Origin: an uncultured Clostridia bacterium
GTDB taxonomy: Bacteria > Bacillota > Clostridia > Christensenellales > Borkfalkiaceae
DNA length: 10,952 nucleotides
Assembly (NCBI GenBank): GCA_934230055.1
Contig: CAKQEE010000024.1
Span: 1 to 10,952 of the forward strand
Direction of reading: 5' to 3'
Positions 5,995-10,952 of this stretch are shown one piece after another (positions within the stretch are counted from its first letter, which is position 1; each line of letters opens with the position of its first letter). A program made the translations under genes and the position numbers. The notes beneath the pieces were generated by a model. The model worked only from the letters and a program-made list of their open reading frames with translations. It did not search any database and was not told where the DNA came from.

Positions 5995-7557
5995 TTATTT
6001 AATTCTTCCGCGAACGTGCTTTTTCTTATCCGCTTCTCCGGAAAGGAAATCTCCGCCTTCGAGAACTTCTTTTTTCTTTTTGGTTTTAGCCTGTTTTTTC
6101 TTCTCTTCGGCGGCTTTTTTTTCTTCTTCCGCCTCTCTTATAACTTTTTTACTGCGGATAACCTCGGAATCGCCGCTACTTTTTTTATATTTTTTATCGA
6201 CGATTTTATTTATCGCCACCGTTGACAGCATACTTATGATCGAACTTAAAACTATATATATAGAGAACGCCGCGGTATACATGAACGCGAACACCGCCAT
6301 CATTATAGGCATCATCCACATCATCATTTTTTGCGTTTGCGCGCCTTGTCCGTCTACCGTTTGAAGTTCCATCTGCGCTTTCTGACCTTTACTCATAACG
6401 AGCTGGGTAAGAAGCGAAATGCCGGCGGTAAGTATTACGAAAATATAATATCCGTTCGGCGCGGACTTTTTATCGCCGAGTTTTGCCGTAAGATTATTAT
6501 AATCGTCTTCCGATTCTATTATAGGAATAACCTTTCCGCTGCAACTGCAACTTCCGCCCTCGCGCTTGCCGTGCTTGTTGTTAAAGTCCGTAAAACTTTC
6601 CACCGGGTGAGCGGTCGCGCTGTCCGTAACCCAAATGTTTTTAACCCACAAAAAAGACGAACCGTTGTTATTGAAAGTTTCCGCCGAACGCTGACTGCAA
6701 ACGTTTATCAAAAACTGTTTTTCGGTCATGGCGTTTTCGCCGAGCGAAGAATCGGAAGCCTCGTTAAAGGTTTTGTTTCCTTTTTCCGTTTTTACGATAA
6801 GATTATCGTTTAAGTCGGAAGCGAGTTTGCCGCCGTTTAAGCCGTCTTTTCTCGCGACGAAAAACATTCTTCCGTTTTCGTTCTGATAATAATAAACGTA
6901 AGAATTTGTGGTATAGATAACTTCTATTTCGGAAGGATAACCGTCTTGCTTAACGGCGATTTTTTCCACGATTATTTCGTGAGCGTTTTCGCCCTCGCCT
7001 ACGGTAAATCTGCCGTTTTCGCTTTCTTTCGCTTTGTTTTTAATAGCTTTATCGTCTATAACGAGAACGCCTTCTTCAACCTTTATATAGGTATCGTCTT
7101 TTTCCAAACCTTCGTATAAAACGGAGTTATACGATACCGTCATATCGTAAAAATATTCGTGATTCTGAAATCTCGAATAGTCGTTGAAAGCGTTTATCGC
7201 AACGATGAATATAACGAGCGTTATAATGGTAGGCAAACAGCTTCCGAACATCGAATAGCCGTTCTTTTTATAAAGAGCCATCATTTTCTGATTGTAAAGG
7301 TCTTTATTATCGGCGTATTGCTTTTGAAGCTTTTCAAGCTCGGGGCGCATTTCTTCCATTTTTATGGAGTTTCTGCGCATCGAAGAACGGGATATAAAAT
7401 CAAACGGCAGGGTTATAAGCTTTAATATAACTGTAAACAGCACGACGCCGAGCGCGACCGAACCGGTACCTTTAACCAGCCATAAAATTATATCCACTAA
7501 AAAGCTGCCCGTAGATGGAGCGGCAAGACTTATAGAAGTTATTATAGGATCTACCAT
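5995..7557 (-). CDS. yidC: Membrane protein insertase YidC with a large inserted extracytoplasmic region
   Basis: Inserts proteins into the cytoplasmic membrane, alone or with the Sec translocon. It has the Gram-positive layout: first core membrane segment about 34-54, cytoplasmic charged hairpin about 57-100 (RPELEKLQKQY), second segment about 105-124, later segments about 366-389, 411-430 and 431-450. The groove basic residue, usually Arg, is Lys at 46 in ILKLITLPF. No lipobox signal peptide is seen at the N-terminus. At 520 residues it is about twice the usual Gram-positive length, because roughly 165 residues (about 135-300) sit between the second segment and the conserved FLWVKNIW motif at 302-309, and another 55 follow before the third segment, with cysteines C337 and C339. 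The tail (about 455-520) is Lys/Glu rich and could contact ribosomes. Its ATG starts one base after the yidD stop with only a weak ribosome site, so translation is probably coupled. Confidence 0.95.
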   Translation of the reverse strand: MVDPIITSISLAAPSTGSFLVDIILWLVKGTGSVALGVVLFTVILKLITLPFDFISRSSMRRNSIKMEEMRPELEKLQKQYADNKDLYNQKMMALYKKNGYSMFGSCLPTIITLVIFIVAINAFNDYSRFQNHEYFYDMTVSYNSVLYEGLEKDDTYIKVEEGVLVIDDKAIKNKAKESENGRFTVGEGENAHEIIVEKIAVKQDGYPSEIEVIYTTNSYVYYYQNENGRMFFVARKDGLNGGKLASDLNDNLIVKTEKGNKTFNEASDSSLGENAMTEKQFLINVCSQRSAETFNNNGSSFLWVKNIWVTDSATAHPVESFTDFNNKHGKREGGSCSCSGKVIPIIESEDDYNNLTAKLGDKKSAPNGYYIFVILTAGISLLTQLVMSKGQKAQMELQTVDGQGAQTQKMMMWMMPIMMAVFAFMYTAAFSIYIVLSSIISMLSTVAINKIVDKKYKKSSGDSEVIRSKKVIREAEEEKKAAEEKKKQAKTKKKKEVLEGGDFLSGEADKKKHVRGRIK

Positions 7558-7558
7558 T

Positions 7559-7801
7559 TTAATACACCCATTTTACTATGTTCTTTTTATCGGGAACTTT
7601 ATCGGTTCCGCCGCGGCTGAAAGGATTACAACGCAAAATACGCCAAACGGCAAGCCCCCACCCTTTTATAAAGCCGTGTTTTAAAAGAGCTTCTATCGCG
7701 TATTGTGAGCAAGAGGGAAAATATCTGCAATTACCGTAGGATAAATGCTTTTGATAAAACCTTATCAGCTTAACGCTGACAAGCACCGGAATATTTTTCA
7801 T
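7559..7801 (-). CDS. yidD: Membrane protein insertion efficiency factor YidD
   Basis: A small 80-residue membrane-associated protein that helps YidC-dependent insertion. The family signature is complete: an N-terminal amphipathic helix ending FYQKHLS, then C25-RYFPSCSQYA with C31, and C58 in WRILRCNPFSRGGTDKVP. The start overlaps the end of rnpA by 32 bases, with AAAGGCGGA upstream as its ribosome site inside rnpA. The stop is one base from the yidC start. This order, rnpA-yidD-yidC, is the classic arrangement. Confidence 0.96.
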   Translation of the reverse strand: MKNIPVLVSVKLIRFYQKHLSYGNCRYFPSCSQYAIEALLKHGFIKGWGLAVWRILRCNPFSRGGTDKVPDKKNIVKWVY

Positions 7802-8126
7802 TAAAAAATCCGCCTTTATTCAAAACGTATCCCATATCCCTTTTAAACTCTTTAAGCGAATATTCTTCTTTTATTTTAGGAATGAATACAAAAAAGAAGT
7901 TTTTGCCTATTTGCGGCGTAAAACTTCTGAAAGATTCCCTTAAAAGTCTTTTTATTCTGTTTCTTTTAACGCTTCCGCCGTGTTTTTTACTTACGGCAAA
8001 ACCCGCCTTCAATTCTTCGGCGGGTAAATACACGAGGGAAAGACTGTAAGAAAACAGTCTTTTTCCCTTTTTAAAAACAAGATTGAAATCTTTTTCTTTT
8101 TTTAACCTTAAATCGGTACGGTTCAT
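7770..8126 (-). CDS. rnpA: Ribonuclease P protein component
   Basis: The protein cofactor of RNase P, which removes 5' leaders from precursor tRNAs together with the catalytic RNA. The 118-residue sequence has the family core: FNLVFKKGKR at 14-23, the aromatic/hydrophobic cleft strands, FAVSKKHG at 43-50, and the RNR motif RNRIKRLLRE at 55-64. It lies 14 bases after rpmH and overlaps yidD by 32 bases. A ribosome site, AAGG followed by AGGGA, precedes ATG 8126. No RNase P RNA gene is visible in the window. Confidence 0.97.
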   Translation of the reverse strand: MNRTDLRLKKEKDFNLVFKKGKRLFSYSLSLVYLPAEELKAGFAVSKKHGGSVKRNRIKRLLRESFRSFTPQIGKNFFFVFIPKIKEEYSLKEFKRDMGYVLNKGGFFNEKYSGACQR

Positions 8127-8140
8127 TCCCTTGCCTTTAA

Positions 8141-8275
8141 CTAAGCGGAAATGTGATGACGACCTTTATTGCGTCTTCTTTTTAAAACGTTTCTTCCCGT
8201 TTTGCTTTTCATTCTTTTCCTGAATCCGTGTACTTTGCTTCTCTGTCTTTTTTTCGGCTGATAAGTCTGCTTCAT
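8141..8275 (-). CDS. rpmH: Large ribosomal subunit protein bL34
   Basis: A 44-residue, very basic ribosomal protein. It begins MKQTYQPKKRQRSKVHGF, continues with RKRMKSKTGRNVLKRRR and ends RHHISA, which matches the near-invariant bL34 pattern along its full length. A GGAGAG ribosome site lies ten bases before the ATG. It is the first gene after a strong promoter at 8323-8351 and is followed after 14 bases by rnpA, the usual pair. Confidence 0.98.
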   Translation of the reverse strand: MKQTYQPKKRQRSKVHGFRKRMKSKTGRNVLKRRRNKGRHHISA

Positions 8276-8322
8276 AGTATTTTTTCTCTCCGAATCGGTA
8301 GTTTTTTTATTTTAGCATATCT

Positions 8323-8351
8323 ATTGTATAGATATTTTTGCGTTTTGTCAA
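8323..8351 (-). promoter_or_regulatory. Strong promoter of the rpmH-rnpA-yidD-yidC operon
   Basis: On the minus strand a perfect TTGACA is followed after 17 bases by TACAAT (5 of 6). The -35 starts six bases after the dnaN stop codon, so this is a separate promoter squeezed between the two genes. A perfect dyad of 7-bp arms, ATATCTA (8317-8323) and TAGATAT (8329-8335), covers the -10. It could be an operator or simply melt-prone sequence. The leader before rpmH is about 40 bases. Confidence 0.87.
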
Positions 8352-8356
8352 ATAAT

Positions 8357-9454
8357 TTAACCGTTTATTCTTACCGGAAGAACGAGATACATAAAATCTT
8401 CTTTTCCGACGGGGGTTATAATGCACGGGTCTATCGGCGAATTAAGGTTTATGTTGATAAAATCCACGCCCGCTATTTTGAGATAATCGGTAAGATATTT
8501 TCCGTTAAACGCTATCGTCATATCTTTGCCGGTTAAATTCACGTTTACGTTTTCGTTTACGTTACCGACTTCGGACTTTGCAAACACAGTCATCACGTTT
8601 TCTTTAATATCGAACTTTATAACGTTGTACCTGTCGTTTCTCGCTACGATAGACGCTCTCTCGATACTGTTTAAAAACGCCTGGCGATTTACCGTAACCG
8701 CGTTTTCAAAAGTTGCGGGAAGTATGTGATTGTATTTAACAAATTCTCCTTCGATAAGTCTTGAATAAATTATAGTGTTATCGAATTCGACGTAAAGCGA
8801 ATTTTTCTGTACGTGAACTTTAAGTTCTTCGTCGTCGCCGGATAAAAGGCGGGTAATTTCCATAAGCGTTTTGGAGGGTATAACGGCTTTTAAGTTATTG
8901 CTCGCTTTAACCTCTTTTTTAACTACCGCCATTCTGAACCCGTCGAGCGCGACCGCGGTTAAAAGATTATCGTTTATATCGAAAAGGCAACCTTTAAGTA
9001 TCGGGCGGGAATCGTCCGTAGAACATGCTATTATCGTGCGTTCGACTACCTTTTTGAATTCGGATTGTTGTAATACGAAATAATCTTCTTCCGTTTTATT
9101 GAATTCGGGAAAGTTCTCCGCAGGGAAAACCTGTAATTCGCTTTCCGAATCGGAATATTTTATAAGCAATTGAGAATCGTACAAGCGAGAAAGTTCTACT
9201 TGTTCTCTTTCGAGTTTTTTTGCAAAATCGACGAAATATTTACCTACGACTACCGTTTCGCCTTCCATTAATACGTCCGCTTTAATCTTTTTCTCTATGG
9301 TAAGTTCGGTATCGGTGGCGATAAGAGTTAAACTGTCGCCCGCGGCGATTATTTTAATACCCTCTAAAACGGGATTTACGCTTTTAACCGCAAGCGCCTT
9401 GCTGACTTTCAACACCGCATCGGATAATTCTAACCCGTCGCAAATAACTTTCAT
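8357..9454 (-). CDS. dnaN: DNA polymerase III beta subunit (sliding clamp)
   Basis: Forms the ring dimer that holds the replicative polymerase on DNA. The 365 residues fit the three repeated clamp domains (about 1-120, 121-245 and 246-365). Recognisable segments are NPVLEGIKI near residue 27, ATDTELTIE near 46, STDDSRPILKGCLFDI near 144, ALDGFRMA near 168 and the C-terminal LPVRI at 359-363. The start ATG has GGAG six bases upstream. It has its own promoter at 9505-9533 and reads away from the AT-rich spacer. dnaN normally follows dnaA; here it is directly followed by rpmH and no dnaA is present in the window. Confidence 0.98.
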   Translation of the reverse strand: MKVICDGLELSDAVLKVSKALAVKSVNPVLEGIKIIAAGDSLTLIATDTELTIEKKIKADVLMEGETVVVGKYFVDFAKKLEREQVELSRLYDSQLLIKYSDSESELQVFPAENFPEFNKTEEDYFVLQQSEFKKVVERTIIACSTDDSRPILKGCLFDINDNLLTAVALDGFRMAVVKKEVKASNNLKAVIPSKTLMEITRLLSGDDEELKVHVQKNSLYVEFDNTIIYSRLIEGEFVKYNHILPATFENAVTVNRQAFLNSIERASIVARNDRYNVIKFDIKENVMTVFAKSEVGNVNENVNVNLTGKDMTIAFNGKYLTDYLKIAGVDFININLNSPIDPCIITPVGKEDFMYLVLPVRING

Positions 9455-9504
9455 AAATTTCTCCGTAAATAAAATTTAGATATATCGTTTATAATTACTT
9501 ATCC

Positions 9505-9533
9505 ATTATATAATATCGCGCCGCAAAAATCAA
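9505..9533 (-). promoter_or_regulatory. dnaN: dnaN promoter
   Basis: On the minus strand TTGATT (4 of 6), a 17-base spacer and a perfect TATAAT. The resulting leader is about 45 bases and contains the GGAG ribosome site. TTATCCATT (9499-9507), 7 of 9 to the DnaA box, overlaps the -10, so DnaA control of dnaN is possible but not shown. Confidence 0.75.
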
Positions 9534-9697
9534 GGATTTTAAGGAAAAGAAAATCGCCGTTTTAAGCCTTGCTTTTTTGTTTGTCATGATTTTGCCGTGT
9601 TTGTTTTTTTATTTAAATTATTTTTGAAATAGTAATATTATAAATTAGTAGAGAGCGTTAAATTGTTAAAACAATCGTTTTCGTTAAATAAATAAAA

Positions 9698-9776
9698 GTA
9701 AAAAAGCGGTTGAATAAAAGTTGAATTTTAAGTTGATAATCGGTGTATAAATTGTAGAATAGTTCGTATAATTTTT
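9698..9776 (+). repeat. Seven short GT-led units at 11-12 base spacing in the origin candidate
   Basis: GT-starting, A/T-rich units begin at 9698, 9709, 9720, 9732, 9743, 9754 and 9766. Examples are GTTGAATAA, GTTGAATTT, GTTGATAAT, GTGTATAAA, GTAGAATAG and GTATAATTT. Steps are 11, 11, 12, 11, 11 and 12 bases, close to one helical turn. The units are degenerate, so this may be an iteron-like protein array or partly chance in low-complexity DNA. Confidence 0.35.
9742..9750 (-). promoter_or_regulatory. Best DnaA-box candidate
   Basis: On the minus strand TTATACACC matches TTWTNCACA at 8 of 9 positions. A weaker same-strand copy, TTATCAACT (7 of 9), lies at 9731-9739, starting 11 bases away. Other 7-of-9 matches are TATTACACG at about 9852 (plus) and TTATCTACT at 9888-9896 (minus). 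Confidence 0.35.
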
Positions 9777-9904
9777 CAAAATAAAATTTAAAGCGGAAAA
9801 GTGAAGTTTATAGTTAAGAATAAAAAAATGAATATAAGCGTAAAAAGCGAATATTACACGTTAAATTCAACTTTGTTAAATTTTAAAAGTAGATAAAATT
9901 TTAA

Positions 9905-9933
9905 TTGTTAAAAACACCGGCGTGTGTTATACT
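9905..9933 (+). promoter_or_regulatory. rsmG promoter with near-zero leader
   Basis: TTGTTA (4 of 6), a 17-base spacer and TATACT (5 of 6) in the extended context TGT-TATACT. The expected transcription start falls at about 9940-9942, on or next to the rsmG ATG. A small GC island in the spacer carries AACAC (9913-9917) and GTGTT (9924-9928) as inverted arms, a possible operator. Confidence 0.62.
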
Positions 9934-9941
9934 TTGCTTGT

Positions 9942-10622
9942 ATGAAAAACAAGTTTAAAGAATGCGGTTTAACGGTTACGGACGCGGAACTGGATATGTT
10001 TGAAGAGTATTACGGTTTACTTACCATATATAACGATAAATTCAACATAACCGCGATAAAAGGAAGAGAAGACGTTTATAAAAAGAACTTTATAGACAGC
10101 GTTTTGTTTGCGGATAAAATAAAAGGCAAAACTCTTATAGATATAGGTTCCGGCGGCGGTTTTCCCGCTATTCCGCTTAAAATAATAAAGCCCGAGTTAA
10201 GCGTTACGATGATTGAGGCGACAGGTAAAAAATGCGAATTTTTACAAGCCGTTGTCGATAAATTAGAATTAAAAGACGTAAAGGTTTTAAACGGCAGGGC
10301 GGAAGATTACGCTAAAAAAGAGGGATACAGAGAAAATTACGACGTGTGTACCGCAAGAGCGGTCGCAAGGCTTAACGTTCTTGCGGAGTATTGCCTGCCT
10401 TTCGTAAAAATCGGCGGCGAATTTACGGCGTACAAGGCTAAAGCGGAAGAAGAGTTAAAAGAGGCTTTACATGCGATAAAAACCCTCGGAGGGTGCGTTA
10501 AAGAGGTTGTAAACAGAAAACTTTTCGAGTTTGACCGCACCGCAATAATCATAGAAAAGGTTTTTAAAACAGACGGCAAATATCCGCGAGCAAACGGAAA
10601 AATAAAATCTAAACCGTTATGA
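9942..10622 (+). CDS. rsmG: 16S rRNA (guanine527-N7)-methyltransferase RsmG
   Basis: Uses S-adenosylmethionine to methylate G527 of 16S rRNA, a site linked in other bacteria to low-level streptomycin resistance when lost. The 226 residues include NDKFNITAI at 31-39, the SAM-binding DIGSGGGFPAIPLKI at 67-81, E92 for ribose contact, RAVA at 139-142, AYKAK at 163-167 and the C-terminal YPR...SKPL pattern. The start is taken at ATG 9942. A GTG at 9924 is in frame but lies before the -10 promoter element, so it would not be transcribed from that promoter. There is no Shine-Dalgarno sequence before the ATG, which fits leaderless translation. It overlaps the next gene as ATGA. rsmG (gidB) is a common gene close to bacterial origins. 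Confidence 0.97.
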   Translation: MKNKFKECGLTVTDAELDMFEEYYGLLTIYNDKFNITAIKGREDVYKKNFIDSVLFADKIKGKTLIDIGSGGGFPAIPLKIIKPELSVTMIEATGKKCEFLQAVVDKLELKDVKVLNGRAEDYAKKEGYRENYDVCTARAVARLNVLAEYCLPFVKIGGEFTAYKAKAEEELKEALHAIKTLGGCVKEVVNRKLFEFDRTAIIIEKVFKTDGKYPRANGKIKSKPL

Positions 10623-10952
10623 GCGAATTGTTGATAAACGATAAAATGATAAACCCGTGTAAAACTTGCGCCGTAACGGGGCATAGAGGTTTAAATAAAG
10701 ATTTCGATAACGATAAACTCGTTTCCGCGTTAAAAGAAGTTATTGCGGACGGATACGATTGTTTTTTAATAGGTATGGCGTTAGGTTTCGATACGGAATG
10801 TTTTCATGCGCTGGAAGAATTGCGAAAAACCGAAAACATAACGTTAATCGCTTGCGTTCCGTGTAAAGACCAGGATAAAAAGTTTACCGAAGAGCAAAAA
10901 AAAGAATATAAAAGAATGCTTTCTTCGGCAGATGAAGTAACGATTTTAAGCA
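10619..10952 (+). CDS. SLOG/DUF1273 (YpsA-like) family protein, N-terminal part
   Basis: 111 codons are visible and the gene runs off the right edge. The fold class is a Rossmann-like nucleotide or nucleotide-derivative sensor. The YpsA-type signature is present: TGHR at 20-23, IGMALGFDTECFHALEEL at 51-68, then a hydrophobic strand ITLIACVPCKDQDKKF and ADEVTIL near the cut. Its ATG overlaps the rsmG stop as ATGA, with no good ribosome site of its own, so translation is probably coupled. An internal ATG nine codons later is a less likely start. The family is recognised but the substrate and role are not known. Pairing with rsmG is an observation, not evidence of a shared pathway. Confidence 0.85.
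   Translation, partial: MSELLINDKMINPCKTCAVTGHRGLNKDFDNDKLVSALKEVIADGYDCFLIGMALGFDTECFHALEELRKTENITLIACVPCKDQDKKFTEEQKKEYKRMLSSADEVTILS

Larger units (their letters stand above)
9534..9904. other. Candidate chromosomal replication origin (AT-rich strand-switch region)
   Basis: No gene is supported in this stretch. By hand count bases 9601-9900 hold 44 G and 15 C, so about 20% G+C and a strong G excess on the plus strand. Sampled sequence in dnaN on the other side has C excess. All seven genes to the left back to trxA read leftward, and both genes to the right read rightward, as expected when leading strands diverge from an origin. dnaN borders it. There is one DnaA box at 8 of 9 and several at 7 of 9, which is modest for such AT-rich DNA. 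The class is well supported; the exact unwinding site is not. Confidence 0.5.

Noticed and set aside
9529..9578. Terminator-like inverted repeat CAAGGATTTTAA / TTTTAAGCCTTG before a T-run
   Set aside because: Only 9 of 12 pairs with a long loop, and no upstream plus-strand gene that would need it.
9924..9941. Upstream GTG start for rsmG
   Set aside because: It precedes the -10 element of the only good promoter and adds no conserved residues.
1..10952. CRISPR array, insertion sequence or phage module
   Set aside because: No regularly spaced identical repeats, no transposase or phage-like protein, and the genes are core housekeeping genes.

Overview
The window looks like the replication-origin neighbourhood of a low-to-moderate GC Firmicute, probably an uncultured Clostridia-type organism. 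The evidence is the conserved block dnaN, rpmH, rnpA, yidD, yidC, jag, a PolA with a degenerate proofreading domain, Gram-positive style YidC, and strong AGGAG-type ribosome sites with TTGACA/TATAAT promoters. The exact taxon cannot be read from the sequence alone.

Left part (1-970): the N-terminal 118 codons of an AraC-type regulator run off the left edge on the minus strand. Upstream of it lies a non-genic stretch with a coding-like but start-less fragment, a second copy of a tRNA 3' end, and a tRNA-Leu(CAA) gene with a clean terminator. A divergent control region with a perfect 8-bp inverted repeat separates the tRNA from polA.

Centre left (969-4456): polA and coaE are on the plus strand and overlap. 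They end in a terminator facing the convergent minus-strand block.

Centre and right (4496-9454): trxA, jag, yidC, yidD, rnpA, rpmH and dnaN are all on the minus strand and are read in the order dnaN to trxA. This joins the sliding clamp, ribosomal protein L34, the RNase P protein, the membrane-protein insertion pair YidD/YidC, the RNA-binding KH/R3H protein Jag and thioredoxin. rpmH has its own near-consensus promoter immediately after the dnaN stop. Two proteins have unusual architecture: Jag has a cysteine cluster and an RGG-rich tail, and YidC has a large inserted extracytoplasmic region.

Far right (9455-10952): a 487-base non-coding stretch, about 20% G+C in its core by hand count, separates dnaN (minus) from rsmG (plus). 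Gene direction and G/C strand bias both switch here, so it is the best origin candidate in the window. No dnaA is present in the window, so the usual dnaA-dnaN pair is broken. rsmG appears to be transcribed almost leaderlessly and is coupled by an ATGA overlap to a SLOG/DUF1273 family gene that runs off the right edge.

I see no CRISPR array, no insertion sequence and no clear novel multi-gene system. The points of interest are the domain additions in Jag and YidC and the origin architecture.
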